64,000 bases of DNA from Bacteroidota bacterium. GTDB taxonomy: Bacteria > Bacteroidota > Bacteroidia > 2-12-FULL-35-15. Positions 9,066 to 18,267 of this stretch are shown in pieces (position 1 is the stretch's first letter; the number at the start of each line of letters is the position of its first letter). The notes below the pieces were generated by a model. That model was given only the letters and a program-made list of their open reading frames with translations. It did not search any database and was not told the DNA's origin. The DNA is taken from NCBI GenBank assembly GCA_029237775.1, contig JAQZBR010000001.1, forward strand, positions 186,001 through 250,000, given 5' to 3'. A program made the position numbers and the translations under genes.

Positions 9066-10331
9066 TTAGTCTTGTAAGTATGCTCTACCTTGTCTCCAGA
9101 TATCTACTGCTGAATACCACGACTGCTTGTAAGAAACAGAGCGATCGAGGGAATAATCATTATCGGTGAAAGGATTATTTACCTTTGAAAATGTATAAGT
9201 TAATGAGCTGAGATTTGCTTCTTCACCATAGGTCCAGGTTTCAGAATTTGCTGTTTTGTAGATTACATTCGGTGCACCGTAAATGAGATAGATCATTCCT
9301 CTGTCTGTTTTCCAACCCTCCACATACGAAGTGAAATAGGTGTTTCCATCCTGAACGCGATTATAAAATTTGCGAATAAGCTCCTTTGCCCTGTCCTGAT
9401 TGCCGGTACACTCCATCCAGAATTTCTCTACGCTAGCTTTCTTGTTGGTACTGTTCACCAGCTCATCATACTCTTGTCGCGAAGTGATATAACGTAAGGG
9501 AAGGATCATATCATCTGCTTTTCTGATATCCGGAAAAGCATCTGAAAAATTAAATAATGTCACACCATCACGTTTACTTGTATCAAGCTGTATATGGTAG
9601 AATCCTTTTTTACCTGCGATGAATTTTACATCACCATTTTTCATCTCGAGCTGAAATGTGCTGTCAGGACGATACTGAAAAGGCTTCGGTTCAGTCATAG
9701 AGAAAGGCGGTACAGCAAGAGGAAAGGCCCTGTTGTAATATCTTACAAACACTGAAACACTGAGCTTTGATTTGTAGTGAATATTTAATTCCTCCTGCGG
9801 TTTTATATAGCTTCGGAAGATGGGCGCATCGGCAGCAGCAGACTTGACCAAAAAATTCTGACGATTGATATCGTTATCTTTTTCTATTGTGACAACTGCA
9901 GCAACATCCGAATTTCGGTTCAGGTCAGCTACTTTTAACCGTGCAACGTAGCTTCGTGGCGACTGAGCCTTCACGGTCATTTTTCCCATGATGTATTTAT
10001 CTGCACCTGTATTATTCTCATCCACTAACCTTACAGAACCGCTGTCGAGAATCTCTTTGGAATCAAAAGTGCTGAAAATGCGATAGGAGATCAGCACATT
10101 TGAAGAGAAATTAATTCCATCCGGCCGTGTGTACAATAACTCTTTGCTCGAAAGCTTGAAATGAATCTCCGCAGTTGAATCGCTGTTGTTGAACACAACA
10201 AATTGAGGACGGATGGTGTTAAGCTCTTTTTTATAGCTGGGATTTTGTGTGACAGATGTTCCTGTATTTTTTGAGGTGCCGCAAGCCAGCATCCCAAGAA
10301 CTACAGCAGTGTATAGAATATATCTTTTCAT
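9066..10331 (-). CDS. GWxTD domain lipoprotein
   Basis: A 421-residue exported protein. The N-terminus is a lipoprotein signal peptide with the cysteine in GMLACG (residue ~17). The C-terminal third contains GWKTDRGMIYLIYGAPN, the signature of the GWxTD domain found in many Bacteroidota and Acidobacteria proteins. The middle is beta-rich. The molecular function of GWxTD proteins is not established; they are presumed periplasmic or envelope-associated. The ATG at 10331 directly abuts the rmuC stop codon (10332-10334), so the two are almost certainly co-transcribed. Confidence 0.88.
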   Translation of the reverse strand: MKRYILYTAVVLGMLACGTSKNTGTSVTQNPSYKKELNTIRPQFVVFNNSDSTAEIHFKLSSKELLYTRPDGINFSSNVLISYRIFSTFDSKEILDSGSVRLVDENNTGADKYIMGKMTVKAQSPRSYVARLKVADLNRNSDVAAVVTIEKDNDINRQNFLVKSAAADAPIFRSYIKPQEELNIHYKSKLSVSVFVRYYNRAFPLAVPPFSMTEPKPFQYRPDSTFQLEMKNGDVKFIAGKKGFYHIQLDTSKRDGVTLFNFSDAFPDIRKADDMILPLRYITSRQEYDELVNSTNKKASVEKFWMECTGNQDRAKELIRKFYNRVQDGNTYFTSYVEGWKTDRGMIYLIYGAPNVIYKTANSETWTYGEEANLSSLTYTFSKVNNPFTDNDYSLDRSVSYKQSWYSAVDIWRQGRAYLQD

Positions 10332-11759
10332 CTATGCGTTTGTGTCTTCAGTTAATTGCGGAGGTTCGTCCGTACTTAAGAATTTAACCGGGATCTGTTT
10401 ATCCTTGTTTGTTTTTGCCCCAAGGCTTTGCAGGTTCTGAATCCTCTTCACGATATTTCCACTGCCCGAGCTCAACTTATTAAAAGCGTTCTGATATGCT
10501 TTTTGAGAATCTTCTATTCCTTTTTCGATCTTCTGCATGTCAACAAGGAACCCGACAAATTTATCATACAGCTCTCCTCCCTGTCTTGCGATCTCCATTA
10601 CATTTTTTGTCTGGCGCTCCTGTTTCCACAACGAAGCGATTGTGCGCAAGGTAGCAAGCAAAGTTGAAGGACTAACAATCACGATCTTTCTGTCCCAGGC
10701 ATAGCTGAACAATTCATGGTCGGCTTGTACGGCAACACTGAACGATGATTCAATCGGAATGAATAAAAGAACAAAATCGGGAGTGTTAAAATCGGTAGAG
10801 CTGTGATAATCTTTATCACTAAGCAATTTAACATGATTACGTACAGATGCGAGATGCTCCTTAATGAAACGCTCTTTGTCTTCCTCAGTATGTGCATTTA
10901 CAAATGCCTCGTATGCGATGAGTGAAACTTTTGAATCGACAATGATATGCTTATCATCCGGAAGCATGATCACCGCATCCGGCATAATACGTTTGCCTTC
11001 GCTGTTATTCGTGCTGAACTGCGTTTTGTATTCCTGCTCTTTCACAAGGCCGGAACGCTCCAGTACCTTCTCAAGAATGATCTCGCCCCAGTTACCCTGC
11101 TTTTTATTATCACCTTTTAAAGCTTTCGCCAGGTTATTTGCTTCATCGCTGATCTTTTGATTCAGCTCGATGAGGTTTTTGATCTCGGTCTTTAAAACAA
11201 TGCGTTCGTCAGATTCAGCTTTGTAAGCTTTCTCAACCTTCTCTTCAAAAGCTTTTATATTTTCCTTGAGAGGATTTAAAATAATATCGAGGTTTGAACG
11301 GTTCTGCTCGGTGAATTTCGTTGATTTTTCTTCGAGGATCTTATTCGCGATCACTTCAAACTCGGTGCTGTATTTTTTGTGAACATTTTCGAGCTCGCCC
11401 TTCAAAGTATTGTGCTTATCCTCCTGCGATTTAAAAACTTCTTCAGCTCTTGCAATACGCGCTTCGGCTTTGCTCAACTTTTCTTTTTCAGAATTGATCT
11501 CAGAGAGGTAACGATCGCGTTCACGATTCAGTTCAGCAAGATATTTTTCCTGTAATTCTTTCAGTTCAGCAAGCAAACGCTGATTTTCCTTTTCAGCATT
11601 TTTAAAATTAGCATCCAGCACCAATTTATCTTTCTCAAGCAACACAATTTGTGAATCAAGCTCAGAAGTGTCCATGATAGTATTATTCTTGTTTTTCAAA
11701 AACAAAAATGCGATCACAAAACCCAGCGCCAAGCCTATAATTAAAAACAAAATCTCCAT
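10332..11759 (-). CDS. rmuC: DNA recombination protein RmuC
   Basis: A 475-residue protein with one N-terminal membrane anchor (residues ~3-20), a long coiled coil of Lys/Glu-rich heptads to about residue 215, and the conserved RmuC nuclease-like domain at about 220-420. Diagnostic segments are GNWGEIILEKVLERSGLV, HIIVDSKVSLIAYEAF and FIPIESSF. RmuC limits DNA inversions and recombination between short inverted repeats in E. coli. It is the first gene of the rmuC-GWxTD-rlmB unit. It lies next to a large inverted-repeat array, though no functional link is implied by position alone. Confidence 0.92.
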   Translation of the reverse strand: MEILFLIIGLALGFVIAFLFLKNKNNTIMDTSELDSQIVLLEKDKLVLDANFKNAEKENQRLLAELKELQEKYLAELNRERDRYLSEINSEKEKLSKAEARIARAEEVFKSQEDKHNTLKGELENVHKKYSTEFEVIANKILEEKSTKFTEQNRSNLDIILNPLKENIKAFEEKVEKAYKAESDERIVLKTEIKNLIELNQKISDEANNLAKALKGDNKKQGNWGEIILEKVLERSGLVKEQEYKTQFSTNNSEGKRIMPDAVIMLPDDKHIIVDSKVSLIAYEAFVNAHTEEDKERFIKEHLASVRNHVKLLSDKDYHSSTDFNTPDFVLLFIPIESSFSVAVQADHELFSYAWDRKIVIVSPSTLLATLRTIASLWKQERQTKNVMEIARQGGELYDKFVGFLVDMQKIEKGIEDSQKAYQNAFNKLSSGSGNIVKRIQNLQSLGAKTNKDKQIPVKFLSTDEPPQLTEDTNA

Positions 11760-12029
11760 TCTTCTCCTTCAAAATTTGAATGGCTAATTTACGGATAAAT
11801 TCGGTAGGATTTGAAGGGAAAATGAGAGCATTGTAGTGGTTGAAAACGACCTGTGTCTTTGACCAATTTTTCCATTGGAAAGTCATCCCATGCCCCGACA
11901 CTCGGTCTTGATGAGTATTCCAGATGATGACCCTTCTGCTTGTTTCCGACTCCAGGATCATCATCCGCGATACTGACCATTACATTGATTTCCGAAGATG
12001 TGTCTTTTAGTAAATTATCACTATGAATA

Positions 12030-12153
12030 GTCATCCCGTGCTGCGCCACGGGATCTTCACGAATGTTAGCACAATCAAAAGAATATTAGTTTCGAATTAA
12101 CAAAACCCCGTGTCGTGGCAGGGGATTACGGTAAGATTCAAGTATTCGCTCCG
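12030..12153. repeat. BIME-like unit upstream of the GIY-YIG gene (partly degenerate)
   Basis: A left hairpin (gtcatcccgtgctgcgccac, continuing gggatc; 12030-12055) is followed by a spacer containing gaatgttagcacaat and a decayed right hairpin (ccccgtgtcgtggcagggga, around 12115-12134). The unit ends with a ttcaagtattcgct motif that recurs at 13430-13443. A further decayed copy (gtcatcccatgccccgacac) is near 11885. The 11760-12199 gap holds these repeats and no supportable gene. Confidence 0.75.
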
Positions 12154-12199
12154 AAAGGGTACTTCAAAAGTACCAGCGCGAAGTAATACTTGACACATC

Positions 12200-12502
12200 C
12201 TATTTAACTTTCGTCCAATCATCAGCCAGGTCAAGAAGTTCAGGATTGCTCGCCTTTATTAACTCCCATTTCCAGCTCCTTTTCCATTCTTTCAGTTGCT
12301 TTTCCCGCTTGATAGCTTCGACAAACTGATAATGGGTTTCATAATAAACCAAGTAATGAACTGAATACTTTTTTGTAAAAACAGAGCCAATCCCAATTCG
12401 GTGCTGATGAACTCTTTCTTCAAGGTCGTTCGTGACTCCGATATATAAAACCGAGCGTTTCTTATTTGATAAAATATATACGTAAGCTTTGTTTAAATTC
12501 AT
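12200..12502 (-). CDS. GIY-YIG nuclease family protein
   Basis: A 100-residue single-domain protein. It carries the GIY-YIG core: YVYIL at residues 7-11, LYIGVTNDLEERV at 19-31 with the conserved arginine R30, and the C-terminal REKQLKEWKR helix with the conserved glutamate. The length fits the stand-alone UvrC-N-like proteins common in Bacteroidota, whose cellular role is not established. The gene lies inside an array of REP/BIME-like hairpins, between the degenerate unit at 12030-12153 and four further units at 12705-13448. This recalls the RAYT/REP pairing, but a role in moving the repeats is only a hypothesis. Confidence 0.9.
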   Translation of the reverse strand: MNLNKAYVYILSNKKRSVLYIGVTNDLEERVHQHRIGIGSVFTKKYSVHYLVYYETHYQFVEAIKREKQLKEWKRSWKWELIKASNPELLDLADDWTKVK

Positions 12503-12704
12503 GTTTTGAAGTTTGACCCGACCGTATTTGTTGCCAGATGAATCAAAACCAAAATTATTAGAACCTCAAAAATAAAGGGACAGAAAGTCTCACTTTTTAA
12601 GGAGTCGAAAGGTCATGTTTGGCTCCGTGACTATGTTCCCACTTCAGACTGTTGACGGCAAGGATTAAGCGTTCACTCCCCGCACTACCTTCTCTCTTCA
12701 GAAG

Positions 12705-13448
12705 GTCATCCCGTGCTGCGCCACGGGATCTTCATGAATGTTAGCACAATTAAAAGAATATTAGTTCGAATTAGCAAGATCCCGTGTCGTAGCACGGGAT
12801 GACGGTAAGACTTTAGTCGCTTCTCCGAAAAGTGATTCCCAGAAAAGTTCGAACACTTAAGAATAATTGTGTCTTAAATAAATGTCGGAATAAATTTAAT
12901 GTGGTTCTTATAAAGGGTTCTCTGCAGAGAACGTCATCCCGTGCTGCGCCAAGGGATCTTCATGAATGTTAGCACAATTAAATAGAAATTCAGCCTAATT
13001 AACAAGATCCATCAGGATGCATTCGATAAGTTCTAATTAACAAGATCCCGTGTCGTAGCACGGGATGACGGTAAGGTTTAGCATTCACTCCTCGTACTAC
13101 TTTCTCTCTCCAGAAGGTCATCCCGTGCTGCGCCACGGGATCTTCATGAATGTTAGCACAATTAAAAGAATAGCAATTTCGAATAACAAGATCCAGTGTC
13201 CCCGTATCGCTTACGGGGCAGGCGAGCGCGGGATGACGGTAAGGTTTAGCATTCACTCCTCGTACTACTTTCTCTCTCCAGAAGGTCATCCCGTGCTGCG
13301 ACACGGGATCTTCATGAATGCAAGCACAATCAAATAGAAATTCAGCCTAATTAACAAAATCTCTCAGGATGCATTCGATAAGTTCTAATTAACAAGATCC
13401 CGTGTCGTAGCACGGGATGACGGTAAGGTTCAAGTATTCGCTTCGAAA
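12705..13448. repeat. Array of four BIME-like inverted hairpin units
   Basis: Each unit has a left hairpin (gtcatcccgtgctgcg(c/a)cac then gggatc), a spacer beginning ttcatgaatg, and a right hairpin in the opposite orientation (gatcccgtgtcgtagcacgg then gatgac). Left hairpins begin near 12705, 12932, 13117 and 13284; right hairpins lie near 12779-12806, 13043-13071, 13189-13237 and 13395-13423. Units 1 and 3 have a short spacer (~45 bp); units 2 and 4 have a longer one (~85 bp) containing caggatgcattcgataagtt. Units are joined by a shared stretch, cattcactcctcgtactac. The third right hairpin is altered by a nested palindrome. The whole 12503-13467 gap is this array plus flanking AT-rich DNA. 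Confidence 0.88.
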
Positions 13449-13467
13449 AATGACTCCATTGGTAAAC

Positions 13468-15198
13468 CTAAAAATAATTCACTATCCCAAAATGTATCTT
13501 CCCACTCCTCAACTCAATCGGATTATTGAACTGCTTACCTAATGCATAATTGATCGAGAAGATCCCCGCTTTTGTTTCAAAGCTGATCCCTGCTCCAAAA
13601 CCGAATGGATGATCATTCACATACTGGTTCACGCTTCTGTTCTCATAGAAAGCCTGATCGCCAAAAACATACAGATAACTATTCTGCTCGAGGATAAATC
13701 TGTATTCAAGCGACAAAACCGTGAAGCTTGACGCAAAGATCGATTCCTCGTCAAATCCGCGAAGTGTCTTTAATCCGCCTATCCGGAAAAGCTCATTCTG
13801 AAAGGTAGTTTCGCCATAAATAAAAGCTGACTGGTCACTTATTTTAATTGTGTTTCTCTGCCCGACAGGAATAAAAAAACTGAGCTCGATATTTGACCTG
13901 TACTGCGTTGAATTCAGGTTTAACTTTTCATACACTACCGGATTGATCCGCGCATTCTTTTTGATAACCTTAGAACCGGCACCGGCATTCATCAATATAA
14001 AAAATCCTTTCCGTGGATTCAAACGGTAATCAAGCTTTTCATATTTCAGGCCGATCCCATACATATTTGTCTTAACGTCAGCATACGGAGGAAGCACGGT
14101 TACAAACTCCAGACCCGCGGTGGAAAGTAAGGTCGAAGTGATATTATTATAAAACAGCTTCAGATAATTTCCGCCACTGAGCATGTATTGAATTCCAATA
14201 TTCTGATTGAGATCTATGAAAGTTGTATCTTTTTTATACAGCTTGAAATTATAATCGATCCCGAATGGCGTGCGCAAAATAAAAGGATAAACGATGCGTG
14301 CATTGAGGTCCTGCGTTTGTGTCTGCAACCTTCTCCAATTGAGATCGATTAGCTCCCCTCTTCCGAGGCCGTTTTGCAATTTCAAACGGACATCACCTGT
14401 AAATAATATTTTTCCCGTAACATTATCGGGAAGGATCCCGACAATCCCGTCAAACTGGCTTGCACGTTTCTTTTCCAGATTCAGGATCAGCTTGTTTTGT
14501 TTGTTCGTAAAAGTGACTGAAGCAGTTTTTTTCAGCGTGACAAAAGGCAATTCCCTTAAACGTGTGTTTACTTTTTCAAGCTTACTTTCATCATAACGGC
14601 TCCCCGGTTTTATACCCAGGTAATTGTAAATGTAAACCGGAGCGATCTTAGCATTACCGCGAATGACAACACTGTCGATCTTCACCTCATTATTTTTTTC
14701 CATGAACAACATTGCAGAGATCCTGTCGCCATTGATGATCACGCTATCGAGATGAACCTCAGCAAAAGGAAAACCATTGTTCTCATAATAACGAACAATT
14801 CTTTCCCTGATCCGTTTTACTTCTTTGTACTTCAGTGGCCTGTTATTGTAAAGCTTCTCCCTGAATCCGATCTCGCTCAAAACTCCTTCATCAACATTTC
14901 CGTTCTTTAATGTGGCCCATTTATACTGCGCCCCAAAATTCAAGTACGCTATGGCTTTCAGTGAATCAACTACAATGCTGTCATAAGAGGCGGTGAGGTA
15001 AGCATTGTCATAACAAGTTGATAAGATCGAGCGCAACTCTTTATCGCGTGCAAGTTTTGAGGGAAATGTCTCCTGGTATTTTATTTTTTTGAGAAGGGCT
15101 TCATCACCAACTGACCGCACACTAAGCTCATAATTCTGAGCCTTAACTAAAAAGCAAAGAGAGGAGAATAATAAGACCAGACCTAGCCGCAGTTGCAT
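13468..15198 (-). CDS. BamA/TamA-family outer-membrane barrel protein
   Basis: A 576-residue protein with a signal peptide (residues 1-21, ending LVKAQ). POTRA-like domains span about 70-240 (PLKYKEVKRIRERIVRYYENN, KIDSVVIRGNAKI, KPGSRYDESKLEKVNTRLR). The C-terminal ~300 residues form a 16-strand-type Omp85 barrel ending in the aromatic IHFGIVNYF. The fragment LRGFDEESIF matches the conserved L6-loop motif region (RGF) of Omp85 proteins. Such proteins insert or translocate other proteins at the outer membrane. It is shorter than typical BamA (five POTRA), so it is more likely a TamA-like or accessory Omp85 protein. Its 3' end abuts the repeat array. Confidence 0.85.
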   Translation of the reverse strand: MQLRLGLVLLFSSLCFLVKAQNYELSVRSVGDEALLKKIKYQETFPSKLARDKELRSILSTCYDNAYLTASYDSIVVDSLKAIAYLNFGAQYKWATLKNGNVDEGVLSEIGFREKLYNNRPLKYKEVKRIRERIVRYYENNGFPFAEVHLDSVIINGDRISAMLFMEKNNEVKIDSVVIRGNAKIAPVYIYNYLGIKPGSRYDESKLEKVNTRLRELPFVTLKKTASVTFTNKQNKLILNLEKKRASQFDGIVGILPDNVTGKILFTGDVRLKLQNGLGRGELIDLNWRRLQTQTQDLNARIVYPFILRTPFGIDYNFKLYKKDTTFIDLNQNIGIQYMLSGGNYLKLFYNNITSTLLSTAGLEFVTVLPPYADVKTNMYGIGLKYEKLDYRLNPRKGFFILMNAGAGSKVIKKNARINPVVYEKLNLNSTQYRSNIELSFFIPVGQRNTIKISDQSAFIYGETTFQNELFRIGGLKTLRGFDEESIFASSFTVLSLEYRFILEQNSYLYVFGDQAFYENRSVNQYVNDHPFGFGAGISFETKAGIFSINYALGKQFNNPIELRSGKIHFGIVNYF

Positions 15199-15330
15199 TG
15201 TATAAAGTTAAGCATTTAGGTTTAACGGGGAATGCGGTGGTTTATTGGCAGGTCCGTTAATTCCAAACTAAAGTATTCAAAGGGAATGTCAAACGTCACT
15301 AAAAATTGTAATTGGAAGCCGCGCGTGAGG

Positions 15331-15494
15331 AAGGCTGGACGCGATGCCGTGTCGGGGTGAACAGTATTTTACTAAAAAATCTTGGAAGGAGCTTTAGTCC
15401 TCCTTCTTTAGATTTTTAGTAAAATACTGAGAGGCGGGGAGCAATCGTCCGGCCTTGATCTTTTGTTTCTTTTCTATCAAGAGAAAAGAAAAGG
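15331..15494. repeat. Large structured intergenic repeat element
   Basis: An ~165-bp segment with nested complementarity. The outer arms aaggctggacgcgat (15331-15345) and atcgtccggcctt (15444-15456) pair. Inside is a long hairpin, cagtattttactaaaaa (15362-15378) against tttttagtaaaatactg (15413-15429), continued by ggaaggag against ctccttc. On the right is a third hairpin, tttcttttct (15466-15475) with agaaaagaaa (15482-15491). Similar 'cggcct..ttttgtttcttttc' sequences recur between genes in many Bacteroidota genomes (general knowledge, not searched). It may be a mobile repeat or a structured RNA. Only one copy is in this window. Confidence 0.6.
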
Positions 15495-15527
15495 AAAAAA
15501 TGTTAAGGAGCTAAATGCTTTCGCGCA

Positions 15528-15552
15528 GATCCTGAAACAAGTTCAGGATGAC
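15528..15552. repeat. Short palindromic repeat gatcctgaaac...
   Basis: A hairpin tcctgaa-acaag-ttcagga followed by tgac. A second copy in the opposite orientation is at 32903-32924. Its gatcc...gatgac ends resemble those of the longer BIME-like hairpins in this window. Confidence 0.65.
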
Positions 15553-15583
15553 CCAACCCCGCAACGTCCATTTTAGCCCACAC

Positions 15584-15618
15584 CAAATTCGTAATTCCCT
15601 TAATTCGTATTCGTACTA
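15584..15618 (-). repeat. ACGAAT iterations directly after the pheT stop
   Basis: In pheT orientation the TAG stop (15616-15618) runs directly into tacgaatacgaattaaggg and then aattacgaatttgg. This is one of several ACGAAT-rich tracts in the window that start at stop codons. Confidence 0.6.
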
Positions 15619-18054
15619 CCGTATCTCCGCCCCTACCTTCTCCACATAAACCTTCATCAGCTTCTCCATCACTTTCTCTATTTGCTTATCGGTTAAAGTT
15701 GCATTATCATCGCGAAGTGTGAAGCTTAAGGCATACGACTTTTTACCGGAAGGCAATTTATCTCCTTCGTACACGTCAAACAGATTGACGCTTTTTAATA
15801 TTCCTTTTTCCGACTGATATGCTAATTGCTCAAGCTGATCGAACTTTATAGTTTTGTCAATAAGCAATGCAAGATCCCTTCTTACTTCAGGGAACTTTGG
15901 AACTTCCGCATACATCAGGTTAGCTTTTTTCTTCACCGCTTCTACAACCAGATCCCAGTTAATATCCGCGTAAAAAACTTCCTGCTTGATGTCCATTCCT
16001 TTCAACACACTTTTTGAAACAGCACCGAATTCAACAATGGATTTCTTATTCCATGTATAGCTCATTGCCTGGGAATAAATATCAGAACTGCTATCGTTCA
16101 TCTTCACTTCAATTCCCAAACGGTCGAAAATTGCTTTTACAATTCCTTTTAAAGTGTAGAATGTTACGGAATCATTTTTTGCATTCCAGCTCTCCTCCTG
16201 CTTACGACCGGTCACGAATACAGAGAGATGCTTGGTCTCGATATATTTCGTGTTCTCACCTTTGATCGCCATGTACGTTTTTCCAAACTCGTACAATTTT
16301 AAATCAGCATTTTTCCTGTTCTGGTTGTATGCGATGGTTTCGAGTCCGCTGAAAAGTAAGGTCTGACGAAGCACATTCAGGTCGCTGCTCAAAGGGTTCA
16401 GCATCTTCACATTCTTGTCAGGATCGATGCTTTTCAGCCTTGATGAATAATCCTCTTTTGTAAGTGAAAGACACATCATCTCTGAAAAGCCATTGTTGCT
16501 TAACAGATCAGCAACTGTGTTCTGGATCTTTTCTTTATCAGGTTTTTCCGCGAAGGAAATTGACGAGTTAAGCTCCAATGGGATCTCGATGTTGTTGTAT
16601 CCGTAAATGCGCAGCACTTCTTCGATCACATCCTGCTCACGCTGAACATCCACTTTGAAAGGCGGCACCGACAATAACAATGCATCATGCCCTTCATGCT
16701 CAATTTCAATTCCGAGTGAAAGGATGATCTTTTTGATGATCTCCAGGTCGATGTGTTTCCCGATCATGTCATCACATTTTTCAAAGGAGAAAGGAACCTT
16801 AAAATTCTCGATCTTCTTGGGATAAATATCAATGATGTCAGATGAAATTTCACCTCCGGCAATTTCTTTAATTAATAAAGCTGCACGCTTCAAAGCGAAA
16901 ACAGTGATGTTCGGATCAGTTCCTCTTTCGAAACGGAAAGAAGCATCTGTCTTCAGGCCAAGACGCTTCGCAGTTCTCCGCACCGAAGTGGAATTAAAGT
17001 ATGCGCTTTCCAGGAAGATCTCGGTTGTGTTCTCCGTCACCCCCGACTCTATTCCGCCAAACACTCCCGCAATACAAAGTCCTCCGGCTGTGTCACAGAT
17101 CATAAGGTCTTCAGAAGAGAGCTCACGCTCCGTTTCATCAAGCGTTTTGAATTTAGTTTTATCTGCAAGCTTTTTTACAATGATCTTATTGCCTTTTATT
17201 TTTGCAGCATCAAAAGCATGCATCGGCTGGCCCAGTTCATGCAGCACGAAATTGGTGATGTCCACAATGTTATTGATCGGGCGAACACCGATTGTCTTTA
17301 GCCTGTTCTTCAGCCAGTCAGGTGAATCCGAAACTTTGATATTTGAAATGCTGATCCCTGAGTAACGCGGACAAGCTTCCGTATCTTCAACAGAAACTTC
17401 AATTTTGGAATTTGTATTTACCACCTGGAAGTTACTCACGTTCGGCAGCATCAGTGATTGCTCCTCCGTTCCCATTGCATTTAAAACAGCAACCAGGTCG
17501 CGTGCAACACCCACATGCGAAGCAGCATCCGCGCGGTTAGGCGTTAAGCCGATCTCGAACATGTGATCCTCTTCGATCTTAAAATATTCTTTTGCAGGGG
17601 TACCCACTTTAGCGTCCGCATCCAGCACCATGATCCCCGCATGAGAAGCTCCGAGGCCGATCTCATCTTCAGCACAGATCATCCCTTCGGAAGCAGCACC
17701 GCGGATCTTTGATTTTTTTATTTCAAAGGGTTCTCCAGTTGTAGGATATAATTTCGCTCCGATGGTTGCAACAACCACTTTTTGCCCGGCTTCAACATTT
17801 GCAGCTCCGCAGACAATGTTCAATAAGGTACCTGTCCCGACATCCACAGTGGTTAAGTTCAGACGATCAGCATCCGGATGTTTTTCCTTGCTCATCACCT
17901 GGCCGACAACTATTCCTTCCAGTCCGCCTTTAACAGTCTCCACCTTTTCCACACTCTCCACTTCCAGCCCGCAGCCGGTAAGCAGTTTTCCCGCTTCTTC
18001 AGGAGAAAGCTCAGTTTTTACGTAATCTTTTAACCAGTTATATGAGATTTTCAT
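15616..18054 (-). CDS. pheT: Phenylalanine--tRNA ligase beta subunit
   Basis: An 812-residue protein with full-length PheT architecture. It has an N-terminal EMAP/OB tRNA-binding domain (residues ~40-150, GLEGIVVGQVMSKEKHPDADR), a B3/B4 editing domain (~210-375, with FVLHELGQPMHAFD), a B5 domain (~400-475) and a catalytic-like core. The C-terminal FDX-ACB anticodon-binding domain spans ~720-812 (VPKFPEVRRDLALLID). With PheS it forms the alpha2-beta2 enzyme that charges tRNA-Phe; pheS is not in the window. The start ATG at 18054 is supported by the typical MKISYNWLKDYV opening. Confidence 0.96.
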   Translation of the reverse strand: MKISYNWLKDYVKTELSPEEAGKLLTGCGLEVESVEKVETVKGGLEGIVVGQVMSKEKHPDADRLNLTTVDVGTGTLLNIVCGAANVEAGQKVVVATIGAKLYPTTGEPFEIKKSKIRGAASEGMICAEDEIGLGASHAGIMVLDADAKVGTPAKEYFKIEEDHMFEIGLTPNRADAASHVGVARDLVAVLNAMGTEEQSLMLPNVSNFQVVNTNSKIEVSVEDTEACPRYSGISISNIKVSDSPDWLKNRLKTIGVRPINNIVDITNFVLHELGQPMHAFDAAKIKGNKIIVKKLADKTKFKTLDETERELSSEDLMICDTAGGLCIAGVFGGIESGVTENTTEIFLESAYFNSTSVRRTAKRLGLKTDASFRFERGTDPNITVFALKRAALLIKEIAGGEISSDIIDIYPKKIENFKVPFSFEKCDDMIGKHIDLEIIKKIILSLGIEIEHEGHDALLLSVPPFKVDVQREQDVIEEVLRIYGYNNIEIPLELNSSISFAEKPDKEKIQNTVADLLSNNGFSEMMCLSLTKEDYSSRLKSIDPDKNVKMLNPLSSDLNVLRQTLLFSGLETIAYNQNRKNADLKLYEFGKTYMAIKGENTKYIETKHLSVFVTGRKQEESWNAKNDSVTFYTLKGIVKAIFDRLGIEVKMNDSSSDIYSQAMSYTWNKKSIVEFGAVSKSVLKGMDIKQEVFYADINWDLVVEAVKKKANLMYAEVPKFPEVRRDLALLIDKTIKFDQLEQLAYQSEKGILKSVNLFDVYEGDKLPSGKKSYALSFTLRDDNATLTDKQIEKVMEKLMKVYVEKVGAEIR

Positions 18055-18259
18055 GATTGCATTTTAGAGGTGTAAAAATAGGGAAATAATTTGGGTTTAA
18101 CCTCGGAGTATACGGAGAACCCCTAAGCTGCACATAACCCTTTATAACAATAGTCCGAAGGTCATAAGCGTATTTGAGCTCACGCAATTACCTCAATTGA
18201 TTGTTGAAAAGTATTGAAAACACCTATATTCTAATTTATTATAAATCCGCAAATCGGAA

Positions 18260-18267
18260 TAAATTTG
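18260..18267 (+). promoter_or_regulatory. -7 element of the candidate ncRNA upstream of the RT
   Basis: TAAATTTG followed by C matches the Bacteroidota TAnnTTTG consensus exactly. Transcription would start near 18273-18275, just before the first stem-loop of the structured segment. No convincing -33 motif was found at the expected spacing. Confidence 0.55.

Noticed and set aside
11683-12049. Minus-strand open frames upstream of rmuC
   Set aside because: They overlap the rmuC start and decayed repeat DNA with no coding features.
12999-13337. Open frames on both strands across the BIME array
   Set aside because: Their products are translations of repeated hairpins (identical ~30-residue blocks repeated twice), with no start signal or family.
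12030-13448. CRISPR array
   Set aside because: The repeats are inverted pairs with conserved spacers of variable length, not identical direct repeats with unique spacers, and no cas genes are near.
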